Shown here piece by piece: positions 8,020 through 15,831 of a DNA stretch of 21,627 bases. Below the pieces are notes generated by a model, which worked only from the letters and a program-made list of their open reading frames with translations, was not told where the DNA came from and ran no database searches. The translations under genes and the position numbers were made by a program. Origin of the DNA: Bryobacterales bacterium. GTDB lineage: Bacteria > Acidobacteriota > Terriglobia > Bryobacterales > Bryobacteraceae. Position 1 is the stretch's first letter. Every line of letters starts with the position of its first letter. Location of the stretch: NCBI GenBank assembly GCA_016789785.1, contig JAEUQE010000152.1, forward strand, positions 1 to 21,627, in the 5' to 3' direction.

Positions 8020-8433
8020 ATGAATCACTTGATGCGAATCACGGTACTTACAACATTTTGTGCCGTTTTTGTTTTTGCGCAGGGGAAGGGCAAAGGCCAC
8101 GGTAAGGGGAACCAGAGCGCCGTCTCCGTTGCGTTTTCGCGCAGCGATGTGCAACTGATTCAGACGCACTTCGGCCCAGGGGGACCCGGGCTTCCGCCAG
8201 GATTGGCGAAGAAGGAGAGCCTGCCTCCCGGACTCGCGAAGCAGCTTCGGCGCAAAGGAACTCTGCCTCCCGGTCTGCAGAAGAAGGTGGTAGGCTTTCC
8301 CGTCGATCTGGATGGTCGGCTCAGTGCGCTTCCACCCGGTTACCGGCGCGTGGTGGTGGACCGCTGGGCGATGATCGTCGCGACGGCAACGAACGTGATC
8401 TGGGACATCATCGAACTCGGCAGGCGCGATTAG
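8020..8433 (+). CDS. small secreted LPPG-repeat protein (CigR/RcnB-like)
   Basis: This is a 137-residue protein. I choose the ATG at 8020 over the in-frame GTG at 8014 because GGAGG at 8009-8013 sits six bases before it. Residues 1-20 form a signal peptide (core ITVLTTFCAVFVFA), followed by a Gly/Lys/His-rich stretch (GKGKGHGKGN). LPPG occurs at 58, 68, 82 and 104, in the form LPPGLAKK, LPPGLAKQ, LPPGLQKK and LPPGYRR. This pattern is seen in CigR-type anti-virulence regulator homologues and RcnB-like periplasmic proteins. The C-terminus (MIVATATNVIWDIIEL) matches the hydrophobic end of that class. The function is unknown here. Its stop overlaps the stop of the converging SpoIID gene by 4 bp, so no terminator separates them. 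Confidence 0.75.
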   Translation: MNHLMRITVLTTFCAVFVFAQGKGKGHGKGNQSAVSVAFSRSDVQLIQTHFGPGGPGLPPGLAKKESLPPGLAKQLRRKGTLPPGLQKKVVGFPVDLDGRLSALPPGYRRVVVDRWAMIVATATNVIWDIIELGRRD

Positions 8434-9407
8434 AATCGGCCGATCTCGACATCTGGAAGATAGTGGCGCAGGATCGCCGCAAAGGGCGAACCATGTTCCG
8501 CCATCCACGCCGCGCCACGCTGGCAGACGCCGACGCCGTGTCCTTCGCCGGCGCCCTCGATCCAGACAGTGTCTCCCTCGCGGTGCGCCTGAAAGCTGTT
8601 CGAGCGAATCGAACGCCACCCGAAGCGCCGGGAAAGTTCGAGCCGCAATTTCTCAGATCGCTCGCCATTCAGCAACGGAGCCGCATCGGGCAACGGCAAC
8701 CGCACCTTCCACCGCACCGGCTCACGCGTGCACGCTTCGCACCGCACGGCCGCGTAAGGGAACGCATCGCTGCTCAATCGTACGGCTGCCGCGCTCGACG
8801 TGGCACCGCCACAATTGCGAAAGAACATCGCATCGATCGGCCGGCCACGAAAGCGCAGGATCAATCCTTGCGTCGCGGCGGCCGCGGCCAACGCTTGTGC
8901 GCTTGGCGGATTCTGAAATAGCTGGCAGTGCGTGGAATCGCAGAAGTCGAATCCCAAGTGCCTTCGCGGCGACGCCTTGTAGTAGGACCTCGCAAGAATC
9001 GCTTGAGCCCGTTCAGCTTCCGGAGGCGCGTGTGGTGCTTCCGAGGAGACGCTGATTGCCACGGCACGCTCCACCTCCGTGACCAGGGTCAGCGCGAGTT
9101 CCTTATTTTGAACGTGCACTTCCACGGCGCCCGAATAGCTGCGCTTGATCCTGCCCGGAATCTCGATCGTGCGCAGTTCCTCAAACGAAGCTGTCTTGGC
9201 GCGGTGCACACGCGTCCCTGTACGGAGCAGCAAACGTGTGCCGTCTACGCTGGCAATCACCGCACCGCCGAGGGAAATGCTCTCGCCGTCCACGCGCATC
9301 CGCGCCGCAAAGATGTGTGCTTCCCTGGGATGAAACAGCCCCAACACGCCGATTCGCAGATCTTCCGCGGCCATCATCGCGGGCAGCAGAAGAAATGCGA
9401 ATCGCAT
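8430..9407 (-). CDS. SpoIID/LytB domain protein
   Basis: This is a 325-residue protein with a short N-terminal signal-like segment (RFAFLLLPAMMAA). SpoIID-family blocks appear in order: SSEAP with Glu123 in the position of the proposed catalytic glutamate, ERAQAILARSYY (cf. KAQAVAARTY), DFCDSTHCQLF, FFRNCGGATSS, and GEGHGVGVCQRGAAWMA near the C-terminus. SpoIID is a lytic transglycosylase acting on peptidoglycan denuded of stem peptides. In non-sporulating bacteria the family is presumed to act on cell-wall glycans. The ATG overlaps the stop of the upstream YgfZ-like gene (TGATG), which implies translational coupling. The extra cysteines in the conserved blocks (FCDSTHC, RNCGG, VCQ) could form disulfides after export. 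Confidence 0.87.
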   Translation of the reverse strand: MRFAFLLLPAMMAAEDLRIGVLGLFHPREAHIFAARMRVDGESISLGGAVIASVDGTRLLLRTGTRVHRAKTASFEELRTIEIPGRIKRSYSGAVEVHVQNKELALTLVTEVERAVAISVSSEAPHAPPEAERAQAILARSYYKASPRRHLGFDFCDSTHCQLFQNPPSAQALAAAAATQGLILRFRGRPIDAMFFRNCGGATSSAAAVRLSSDAFPYAAVRCEACTREPVRWKVRLPLPDAAPLLNGERSEKLRLELSRRFGWRSIRSNSFQAHREGDTVWIEGAGEGHGVGVCQRGAAWMAEHGSPFAAILRHYLPDVEIGRF

Positions 9408-10333
9408 CAGCCCACGACTTCCGCTTCGCGATCACCCGCGACGAGCTTCGTGCCGGGTTTCGCGTGTTCCGATCGCAAGTATCCGAGCGCCACCACTTTT
9501 CCGGTCGCAGGTGAGAACGCTGACGACGTAACTTCGCCTGCGGCCGCTTCGCCCGCTTTCAAGGGAGTGGCGGCAGCCACGGCATCCTCGCCGCTGATGG
9601 TGAGCGCGGTCAACAAACGATGCACCTGACCGCGAGACCGCACGCGCTCCACAATCTCCTGGCCAAGGTAGCAGCCTTTGCTGAGGTGGACGGCATGCAT
9701 CTGTTGCGTTTCGTGCACGAGGTGACGTTCGGTGATGTCTTCGCCATAGCGCGGCTTGCGATTCTCGATACGAACCGTGCGTTGCTCATCGGACGTGGCC
9801 TGTTCGATGCCCGCAGCCGTGAGTTTTTCAATCAGACTCTGCTTCGATCCGGAAGGCAGGTACAAGCGGAAGCCTTGCTGGCCGGTCGAGGTGATGCGCG
9901 CCACAAGAACATCGCCGCTCGATGCATGTGCATTGTCCAGCTCGGGCACGGGCAAGCCAAGCTGGTCCAGCACGGAGGCGCTCTTCGGACCCTCGATCGC
10001 GGCCTCGCTCAACTCTTGCCGCGCATCTTCGAGCGTCACATCGTCGGCGATGATGTACTTGTCCAGGTGCTGATAGAGTGTGTCGTGGGTTTCGGGCTCC
10101 GTGCCGATGAGGAAAGAGTCTTCCAGGCACAGCAGATTCGCATCGCCAAGGATACGGCCCTGCGAACTCAGGAAGAACGCGTAGCATCCTTCGCCGGGCT
10201 TCAGCGTCTGCACCTGATTTGTGGTCATGGCGTGCAGCAGCCGTGCGCGATCCTCTCCCCGTGCGCGGAAGCGGCCGCGCGCATCCAGGTCCAACCATGC
10301 CGCACCTTCGCGCAGCATCGAATAGCCACTCAT
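9407..10333 (-). CDS. ygfZ: YgfZ/GcvT-like folate-binding protein
   Basis: This is a 308-residue protein. The open frame continues upstream to 10720, but the extension only overlaps the neighbouring membrane-protein gene. The ATG at 10333 overlaps that gene's stop as ATGA and begins a normal YgfZ N-terminus. Family motifs are LLHAMTTNQVQ, GRILGDANLL and the diagnostic KGCYLGQEIVER with Cys221. YgfZ binds tetrahydrofolate and supports iron-sulfur cluster assembly or repair, notably for MiaB-type enzymes; it is a cytoplasmic GcvT-fold protein without aminomethyltransferase activity. It is the middle gene of a coupled trio with a membrane protein and a SpoIID protein. Confidence 0.88.
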   Translation of the reverse strand: MSGYSMLREGAAWLDLDARGRFRARGEDRARLLHAMTTNQVQTLKPGEGCYAFFLSSQGRILGDANLLCLEDSFLIGTEPETHDTLYQHLDKYIIADDVTLEDARQELSEAAIEGPKSASVLDQLGLPVPELDNAHASSGDVLVARITSTGQQGFRLYLPSGSKQSLIEKLTAAGIEQATSDEQRTVRIENRKPRYGEDITERHLVHETQQMHAVHLSKGCYLGQEIVERVRSRGQVHRLLTALTISGEDAVAAATPLKAGEAAAGEVTSSAFSPATGKVVALGYLRSEHAKPGTKLVAGDREAEVVG

Positions 10334-10749
10334 TTCAACGACCTCAAATACGCAGAGATGGCGATCACCAGCAGGATCGTGATGGCGCTTCCGGTGACTT
10401 GGCGCATGCGCTTGGCGAGATCGACACCGGGCCGTCCCATGATGAGGGCGATGGCGGCGATGTGCAGCGCAAGCAGAAACTTGATGCCGAACCACATGTG
10501 ATAGCCCTGCGGTGGGTTGACCTTGTTCAGCAGGTTGTAGATGCCGGAGCCGAAGGCGAGTACCACGGCGATCACCACCCAAGGGCGCAACAAGCCGGCC
10601 AGCCGGTCGGCGGTCTTCTTCTGCTCCGGGTTCGAAAGCGCTTCGAGCGCGGGATACACGGCCATGCGGCTGTACAGTGCGCTTCCCGCCAGAAACGTGA
10701 TGGACGTGATGTGCGTCCATCGCATGAGGATTCCAAGAATATCGGACAT
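10330..10749 (-). CDS. small four-helix integral membrane protein (CopD/HemJ-like topology)
   Basis: This is a 139-residue protein. Hydrophobic segments lie at about 9-30, 53-70, 82-101 and 117-135, so four membrane helices are predicted. The first is introduced by RWTHITSITFLAGSALY, reminiscent of the RWxHxxxxxxWxG opening of CopD/HemJ-like small membrane proteins, but I cannot name a family firmly. The start is the ATG at 10749, with GGAGAG directly upstream. The stop overlaps the YgfZ start by 4 bp. It is divergent from the MBL-fold gene across 52 bp, which must hold both promoters. Confidence 0.65.
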   Translation of the reverse strand: MSDILGILMRWTHITSITFLAGSALYSRMAVYPALEALSNPEQKKTADRLAGLLRPWVVIAVVLAFGSGIYNLLNKVNPPQGYHMWFGIKFLLALHIAAIALIMGRPGVDLAKRMRQVTGSAITILLVIAISAYLRSLK

Positions 10750-10801
10750 AACTCTCCTACTAGGATGCCCGAAACGGCCTGCCCGATGCGACAGTATAGG
10801 T

Positions 10802-11428
10802 ATGATCCATGAAATCCTGCCGGTGGGCATGCTGCAATGCAACTGCTCGATCTTCGGTGATGAGTCGACACGCGAAGCCATTGTGGTGGACCCTGGCGAT
10901 GAGATCGAAGCGATTCTCGAAGTGTTGGCGCGCCATAGCCTGAGCGTGAAGGCGATCGTGATCACGCACGCGCACATCGATCATATCGGCGGTGCGGCGA
11001 AGCTGAAGGCTGTGACCTCGGCCCCGGTATGGATGAACGAAAACGATCAGACGCTGTATGACCGTCTGGATGTGCAGGCGTCGTGGCTGGGCGTGCGCAT
11101 GCCGGAGCAGACCACCATTGATCATGCGGCGAAAGACGGCGACACGTTGAAGCTCGGCACTACGGCGGACTTCCATGTGATCCACACGCCCGGGCACACG
11201 CAGGGCAGCTTGTGTCTGTTCATTCCAACCGAGAGCAAGCTGGTGGCGGGTGACACGCTGTTTCGCGAGAGCATCGGCCGCACGGACCTGCCGGGTGGCG
11301 ATCCTCGCAAGATTCTTTCGTCCATCCAGACGAAGCTGCTCGCGTTGCCGGAAGAGACGGTGGTGATTCCGGGTCATGGTCCGAACACCACCATCGCTCA
11401 CGAACGCGACTGCAATCCTTTTCTGTGA
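10802..11428 (+). CDS. MBL-fold metallo-hydrolase, glyoxalase II-like
   Basis: This is a 208-residue cytoplasmic protein. Metal-binding motifs are THAHIDH at 55-61, HTPGHTQGS, VAGDTLF and IPGHGPNTT. The set, including SIGRTDLPGGD, matches the short glyoxalase II-like (YcbL-type) hydrolases that bind a dinuclear metal centre. Typical substrates are thioesters such as S-lactoylglutathione, but short members often act on other compounds. The open frame extends upstream to 10541 through the divergent gene. The ATG at 10802 fits the family N-terminus (MIHEILPVGMLQCNC). The ribosome-binding site is weak. The downstream gene (pyrophosphatase) is 48 bp away. Confidence 0.87.
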   Translation: MIHEILPVGMLQCNCSIFGDESTREAIVVDPGDEIEAILEVLARHSLSVKAIVITHAHIDHIGGAAKLKAVTSAPVWMNENDQTLYDRLDVQASWLGVRMPEQTTIDHAAKDGDTLKLGTTADFHVIHTPGHTQGSLCLFIPTESKLVAGDTLFRESIGRTDLPGGDPRKILSSIQTKLLALPEETVVIPGHGPNTTIAHERDCNPFL

Positions 11429-11476
11429 GCATTCCAGCGCGGCATCCGCACCGATTCTGTTAGCCTGTAAGAGCCT

Positions 11477-12034
11477 ATGAATTTGTATGACCTGGATCCG
11501 GGAAAGGACAGCCCGGAAGTGGTCCGGATGATCGTTGAGATCCCGAAGAACTCCGCAAACAAGTATGAATATGATTCGGAAACGGGGCTCTTCCGGCTGG
11601 ACCGCGCACTCTACTCGCCGATGCACTATCCCGGCGACTATGGCTTCATCCCCGGCACGCTGGCCGAAGACAACGACCCGATGGACGTGCTCGCACTGGT
11701 GCAGGAGCCTAGCCACCCCGGCATCGTGTTCGACGTGCGCCCCGTCGGAGTGCTGCACATGGAGGACAACGAAGAGGGCGATCAGAAAGTGCTCGCCGTT
11801 CCGATGAACAATCCCCGCTATGATCAGATCCACACCATGGATCAGATCTTCCCGCACGTGCGCCGCGAGATCGAACACTTCTTCACCATCTATAAGGAGT
11901 TGGAAGGCCGCGTGACGCGGATTCGCGGATGGGGTGGACCGGCCGATGCCCGGCGCGTGATTGTGGAAAGCCGGCGGCGGTATCTGGATAAGAAGATCGA
12001 AGAGCAGGCTGCATTGGAGAGCAAAGACGCTTAG
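11477..12034 (+). CDS. ppa: inorganic pyrophosphatase (family I)
   Basis: This is a 185-residue protein. The signature EDNDPMDVL places Asp65, Asp67 and Asp70 at the same numbering as in the E. coli enzyme. It also keeps the conserved IPKNSANKYEYD and YPGDYGFIPGT segments. It hydrolyses pyrophosphate to two phosphates with Mg2+ in the cytoplasm, pulling biosynthetic reactions forward. The length is slightly over the ~175 of E. coli owing to a C-terminal helical tail. AGAG precedes the ATG by a few bases. Its stop is 13 bp from the next gene. Confidence 0.96.
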   Translation: MNLYDLDPGKDSPEVVRMIVEIPKNSANKYEYDSETGLFRLDRALYSPMHYPGDYGFIPGTLAEDNDPMDVLALVQEPSHPGIVFDVRPVGVLHMEDNEEGDQKVLAVPMNNPRYDQIHTMDQIFPHVRREIEHFFTIYKELEGRVTRIRGWGGPADARRVIVESRRRYLDKKIEEQAALESKDA

Positions 12035-12047
12035 GTGCGTCGAGAAC

Positions 12048-12626
12048 ATGGCGAGTGAACCAAAGCATTTTCTGACGGCGGCGCAATATCTGGAGATGGA
12101 GCGCGCGTCAGAGGTGCGTCACGAGTACTATCGCGGCGAGTTGTTCGCGATGGCGGGTGGCACCGCGCGTCATGCGATCCTCATCTCAAACATGATGATC
12201 GCTCTCGGGACCCGGCTTCGCGGCTCGTGCCGTGTCGTCGGCTCCGATCTGAAACTCGCCATCGATCCTCGATCGCATTACGTTTATCCCGATTTGATGA
12301 TCTTCTGCGATGGACTCCGGTTGCTGGATGGAACGGATGATGTCGCGGTGAATCCCAGCGTGATCATTGAAGTGCTGTCTCCTTCCACCGAATCGTACGA
12401 TCGCTCCGGGAAAGCTCACGCCTATCACCGGCTGCCCAGCGTCCGCGAATACATCATGGTGTCGCAGCAGCAGGCCATCGTGGAGCGCTATCACCGGCAC
12501 TCGGAGAGCGAGTGGATCTACACCTTGCACGAAGGTCTCGACGCAACACTGCCGTGCCTGGAATGCACAGTGCCGCTTGCGGAGATCTACGCGGGCGTCG
12601 ATTTCGATCAGGTGGTTTCGGCATAG
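12048..12626 (+). CDS. Uma2 family endonuclease (DUF820)
   Basis: This is a 192-residue protein of the Uma2/DUF820 class of the PD-(D/E)XK nuclease fold. It has the typical opening LTAAQYLEMERASEVRHEYYRGELFAMAGG, split here as residues 9-38 with the EYYRGELF core. YPDLMIF with Asp82 and IIEVLSPST with Glu108 are the presumed metal-binding residues. The ATG at 12048 is 13 bp after ppa; the longer open frame from 11961 lies inside ppa and is rejected. The family is abundant and multicopy in cyanobacteria and other phyla, and its natural role is unsettled. The next gene starts immediately after its stop. Confidence 0.87.
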   Translation: MASEPKHFLTAAQYLEMERASEVRHEYYRGELFAMAGGTARHAILISNMMIALGTRLRGSCRVVGSDLKLAIDPRSHYVYPDLMIFCDGLRLLDGTDDVAVNPSVIIEVLSPSTESYDRSGKAHAYHRLPSVREYIMVSQQQAIVERYHRHSESEWIYTLHEGLDATLPCLECTVPLAEIYAGVDFDQVVSA

Positions 12627-13388
12627 ATGGCGGAATCATTCTGGCCGTGGCTGATCCTTTGCGGCTCCGCATTCCTCGCCGGTGTGGTGAATGCGGTTGC
12701 GGGCGGCGGCACGATGCTCACGTTTCCAAGTCTGCTGGCGGTGCTTTCGCCGGTGGCTGCCAACGGCACCAGCACGTTCGCTTTGTTCCCGGGTTCGCTC
12801 GCATCGGGATGGGGATACCGCAAGGAACTCGCCGAGTGCCGCAGCCATCTCATTCGTCTCCTGCCGCCGAGCTTTGCGGGCGGCATTGTCGGAGCGCTCC
12901 TGGTTACCCGGCTTCCGGAGAAAGTGTTTGCCGGCATGGTGCCCTGGCTGCTCATCGGCGCGTCCACCCTGCTGATGCTGCAGAAGCCGATCTCGCGATG
13001 GGTGGGCGCGCGTCCGCATGAAAAGCCCGCGCCCTCCACCTTGGCGGGCGTGGTGTTCTTTCAGTTTCTTGTCGGTGTGTATGGCGGCTATTTTGGCGCG
13101 GGCATCGGCATCCTGATGCTGAGCTCGCTGGCCTTTGTCGGCATTCCGAACATTCATCACATGAATGCCGTGAAGTCGATTCTCGCGGCGGCGATGAACG
13201 GCGTCACGATCGTGGTGTTTCTGATCTCCGGTGTCATCGTGTGGAAGTACGCGATCGCGATGGCACTGGCTGCGACTTTGGGCGGATATGCCGGTGCGCG
13301 GGTTGCCCGGAAGATGCCCGTGTCGTGGGTGCGGGCGATCGTGGTGACCATCGGGTTCGGCGTCGCCGTGTACTCCTGGCTGCGGTGA
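12627..13388 (+). CDS. TauE/SafE family membrane permease (TSUP)
   Basis: This is a 253-residue, multi-helix integral membrane protein. The N-terminal half has the TauE/SafE motif AGVVNAVAGGGTMLTFPSL (residues 18-36) and NGTSTFALFPGS. The second half repeats the architecture with VGVYGGYFGAGIGILML and NAVKSILAAAMNG. Family members export sulfite, sulfoacetate or other organosulfur anions; the substrate cannot be told here. The ATG follows the TAG of the Uma2 gene with no gap (TAGATG), so translation is probably coupled. Confidence 0.9.
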   Translation: MAESFWPWLILCGSAFLAGVVNAVAGGGTMLTFPSLLAVLSPVAANGTSTFALFPGSLASGWGYRKELAECRSHLIRLLPPSFAGGIVGALLVTRLPEKVFAGMVPWLLIGASTLLMLQKPISRWVGARPHEKPAPSTLAGVVFFQFLVGVYGGYFGAGIGILMLSSLAFVGIPNIHHMNAVKSILAAAMNGVTIVVFLISGVIVWKYAIAMALAATLGGYAGARVARKMPVSWVRAIVVTIGFGVAVYSWLR

Positions 13389-13437
13389 AGATTTCTGCGG
13401 AACCTCGGCTACCCTGGCTCCGTAAGTATCAACAGCC

Positions 13438-14184
13438 ATGCGCACACTCATTCTTCTTTCCGCATTTGTGGTGGCTGCCGCCGCACAGACCCGTGACCTT
13501 CATCGCACCTTTCCGCTGAGTGCGGGCAGCCGTGTTTCGGTGGACACTTACAAGGGTTCGGTAAAGGTCACCACATGGGACAAAGCGGAAGTCGACGTCG
13601 CTGTTCGGATCGAAGCCGACTCCCTCTTCGGCGGTGACCGCGAGTCCGTGGAGGCCACCGAGATCGTGTTCCGATCCGACTCGAAGGAGGTCGGGATCAA
13701 GTCGGACTACAGCCGGCTTAAGCGCGGCAAAGGGTGGTTGGAGATGACTGCGCAACCGCTTGTGCATTACACTATACGCATGCCGAAGGGTGCGGCGTTG
13801 CGCGTGAAGGACTACAAGAGCGAGATCGACATTGCGGGTCTCACTGCGGAACTCGATCTGGAGACCTACAAGGGAGACATCGAAGTGCTGGCGCACAATG
13901 GTCCGGCTCGCATCAAGAACTACAAGAGCGAGGCGCGGCTGGAGTTCGCGGCGGTGCCGGCCGCGATCAGCATGGAAACCTACAAGGGCGACTATGAAGT
14001 GCGTATGCCTCGGGATGCGCGTTTCGATCTCGTGTCGCGGATTGGCCGTCATGGGACGCTCGATACTCAATATGGTCTGCTGCGTCCGGCGGGCCGGAGT
14101 TCGAATGAGTTCAGCTCGCCCGTGAACGGCGGAGGCCCGCCCGTGACGTTGAAGGGCTATCGCGGCACGTATCGTTTCAGGTAG
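13438..14184 (+). CDS. secreted DUF4097-like repeat protein
   Basis: This is a 248-residue protein with a signal peptide (MRTLILLSAFVVAAAAQ). After that it is rich in short beta-strand repeats with a recurrent Tyr-Lys-Gly/Ser turn: tyrosines at 38, 126, 144, 162, 182 and 241. The middle ones are spaced 18, 18 and 20 residues and alternate TYKGD and YKSE. Such repeats are typical of DUF4097/DUF2807-type adhesin-like beta-solenoid proteins. The function is unknown. The gene is 49 bp after the permease. Its stop (14182-14184) lies within the first unit of a 15-bp tandem repeat that fills the spacer to the converging arsC. Confidence 0.72.
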   Translation: MRTLILLSAFVVAAAAQTRDLHRTFPLSAGSRVSVDTYKGSVKVTTWDKAEVDVAVRIEADSLFGGDRESVEATEIVFRSDSKEVGIKSDYSRLKRGKGWLEMTAQPLVHYTIRMPKGAALRVKDYKSEIDIAGLTAELDLETYKGDIEVLAHNGPARIKNYKSEARLEFAAVPAAISMETYKGDYEVRMPRDARFDLVSRIGRHGTLDTQYGLLRPAGRSSNEFSSPVNGGGPPVTLKGYRGTYRFR

Positions 14185-14260
14185 GGTCGTTTCCGGTCGG
14201 GTCGTCTCCGGTAGGGTCGCTTCCGGTAGGGTCGCTTCCGGTAGGGTCGCTTCCGGTAGG
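14180..14260. repeat. 15-bp tandem repeat (5 units plus a partial one) starting at a stop codon
   Basis: Units of consensus GGTAGGGTCGCTTCC begin at 14180, 14195, 14210, 14225 and 14240, with a six-base partial unit to 14260. The last three full units are identical and the first two carry T/C substitutions. The first unit contains the stop codon of the DUF4097-like gene, and the coding end just before it (ATCGTTTCAGGTAG) is itself similar to the unit. The array fills nearly all of the 81-bp spacer between convergent genes. Confidence 0.92.
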
Positions 14261-14265
14261 CCGCA

Positions 14266-14685
14266 CTATTGCAGGGCTTGGCGCAAAAACTCGGGGATGT
14301 AGCCGCGGATCTGATCGCGCACTTCGCGAAACGCCGCGAGCCGTTCTTCCTCGGCGCCGCCGGCAGCCGCGGGGTCGGGGAAGCTATGGTGAATCATGCG
14401 AGTGGCAGCCGGGAACACAGGGCACACTTCGCGCGCATGATCGCATACCGTGAGCACGATATCGAAATGGCGGCCCGCGAATTCATCCACGTGTTTGGAG
14501 CGATGTCCCCCGATGTCGATGCCCAACTCCCGCAGCGCGGCGATGGCTTCCGGCCGCACGTGCGACGGCTTCGTGCCGGCGCTTTCCACATCCAGGATGC
14601 CGCCTGCTTCCGCGCGGAGAAGACCTTCGGCCATCTGGCTGCGCGCGGAGTTTCCGGTACAGAGAACGAGAACGCTTTTCTTCAT
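14266..14685 (-). CDS. arsC: arsenate reductase ArsC, thioredoxin-coupled type (cytoplasmic)
   Basis: This is a 139-residue protein of the low-molecular-weight phosphatase-fold ArsC family. The P-loop is CTGNSAR with Cys9 and Arg15. The redox triad is completed by Cys81 and Cys88 (VCDHAREVC), matching Cys10, Cys82 and Cys89 of B. subtilis/S. aureus ArsC. It reduces As(V) to As(III) in the cytoplasm using thioredoxin. AAGGAG precedes the ATG by four bases. It is the last gene of the ars operon, 20 bp after acr3. A second ArsC in the same operon carries a signal peptide. Confidence 0.95.
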   Translation of the reverse strand: MKKSVLVLCTGNSARSQMAEGLLRAEAGGILDVESAGTKPSHVRPEAIAALRELGIDIGGHRSKHVDEFAGRHFDIVLTVCDHAREVCPVFPAATRMIHHSFPDPAAAGGAEEERLAAFREVRDQIRGYIPEFLRQALQ

Positions 14686-14705
14686 GATGCTCCTTGGGAT
14701 TCGCG

Positions 14706-15818
14706 TCAGGCGGCCCGCGGAGAAGGGAACCAGTGCTGCGTGCGGTTGCAGATTCCGCAGACCGACAGCATCACGGGGACCTCCACCAGCACGCCGACAA
14801 CGGTCGCCAGCGCGGCGCCTGATTCCGGACCGAATAGCGCGATCGCCGTGGCAACGGCAAGTTCAAAGAAGTTCGATGCGCCGATGAGCGCGCCCGGCGC
14901 GGCCACCGCATACTCCACTTTCCAAGCCTTCATGAGGCCGTAGGCGATGCTCGAGTTCAGATACACCTGCAGCGTGATCGGAACCGCGATCAGTAAAACG
15001 TGGAAGAACCGGCCGAAAATGTTATCGGCCTGGAAGGCGAAGATCAACACCAGAGTCGCAAGCAGCGCCGAAATGGTGAACGGCGCGAACTTCGGCATCA
15101 GTTGCGATTCGAACCACTTCTTCCCATGGCCGCGGATGAAGTAGACGCGCAGCAGCCCGCCGGCGGTGAGAGGAATCACGATGAATGCGATCACCGAATA
15201 GAGAAGCACTTCAAAGGGCACGGTGAGGCGCGATGCGCCGGAGACAAGGAACTGCACGATCGGTACGAAGAGCACGAGCATGATGAGGTCGTTCACGGAG
15301 ACCTGCACCAGCGTATAGGCAGGGTCGCCCTTGGTGAGATGGCTCCACACGAAGACCATCGCAGTGCATGGTGCCGCGGAGAGAATGATGCAGCCCGCGA
15401 TGTACTGGTCGGCCTCAGCGGCTGGAATCCAGGGCGCGAACAGTACGCGGAAAAACACCCACGCCAGTGCGGCCATGGAGAACGGCTTCAGGATCCAATT
15501 GACAAAAAACGTGATCAACAGTCCCGCGCGACGCCGGCCCATATTGCGGATGGAGGAAAAGTCGACCTTCATCATCATGGGTGTGATCATGAGCCAGATC
15601 AGCGCAGCGATCGGCAGATTGATCTGGCTGCCCTGGCTGAACTCGATTCTGCGCAGTTGATCGACCGCCGCCGGCAGAAGCCGCCCAATGGCGACTCCTG
15701 CCAGCATGCAAAGTGCGACCCAGAGAGACAAGTACCTTTCGAAGAACCCGAGGGAAGCGGGAGTCTCGTGGGGAGGAGCGGCCTCGCCTGGACTTGACAC
15801 CACTTTCGAATTCGACAT
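14706..15818 (-). CDS. acr3: arsenite efflux permease Acr3
   Basis: This is a 370-residue protein with about ten membrane helices, of the Acr3/bile-acid-transporter (BART) superfamily. The conserved substrate cysteine is Cys151 in SAAPCTAMVF and the conserved acid is Glu346 in VLVEVPVML. Both correspond to residues required for As(OH)3/H+ antiport in characterised Acr3 proteins. The longer open frame to 15965 overlaps arsM. The ATG at 15818 is preceded by GAGGAG and gives a normal N-terminus (MSNSKVV). It exports the arsenite made by ArsC. It lies 13 bp after arsM. Confidence 0.95.
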   Translation of the reverse strand: MSNSKVVSSPGEAAPPHETPASLGFFERYLSLWVALCMLAGVAIGRLLPAAVDQLRRIEFSQGSQINLPIAALIWLMITPMMMKVDFSSIRNMGRRRAGLLITFFVNWILKPFSMAALAWVFFRVLFAPWIPAAEADQYIAGCIILSAAPCTAMVFVWSHLTKGDPAYTLVQVSVNDLIMLVLFVPIVQFLVSGASRLTVPFEVLLYSVIAFIVIPLTAGGLLRVYFIRGHGKKWFESQLMPKFAPFTISALLATLVLIFAFQADNIFGRFFHVLLIAVPITLQVYLNSSIAYGLMKAWKVEYAVAAPGALIGASNFFELAVATAIALFGPESGAALATVVGVLVEVPVMLSVCGICNRTQHWFPSPRAA

Positions 15819-15831
15819 GGGGCCGCTCCTC

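Noticed and set aside
10760..12049. 429-codon open frame on the minus strand
   Set aside because: It lies exactly antisense to the MBL-fold and pyrophosphatase genes, both with intact active-site motifs. Its translation is rich in His and Arg, as expected of a high-GC shadow frame, and shows no recognisable domain.
14180..14260. Possible CRISPR-like array
   Set aside because: The units are directly adjacent with no spacers, so this is a simple tandem repeat. No cas genes are in view.
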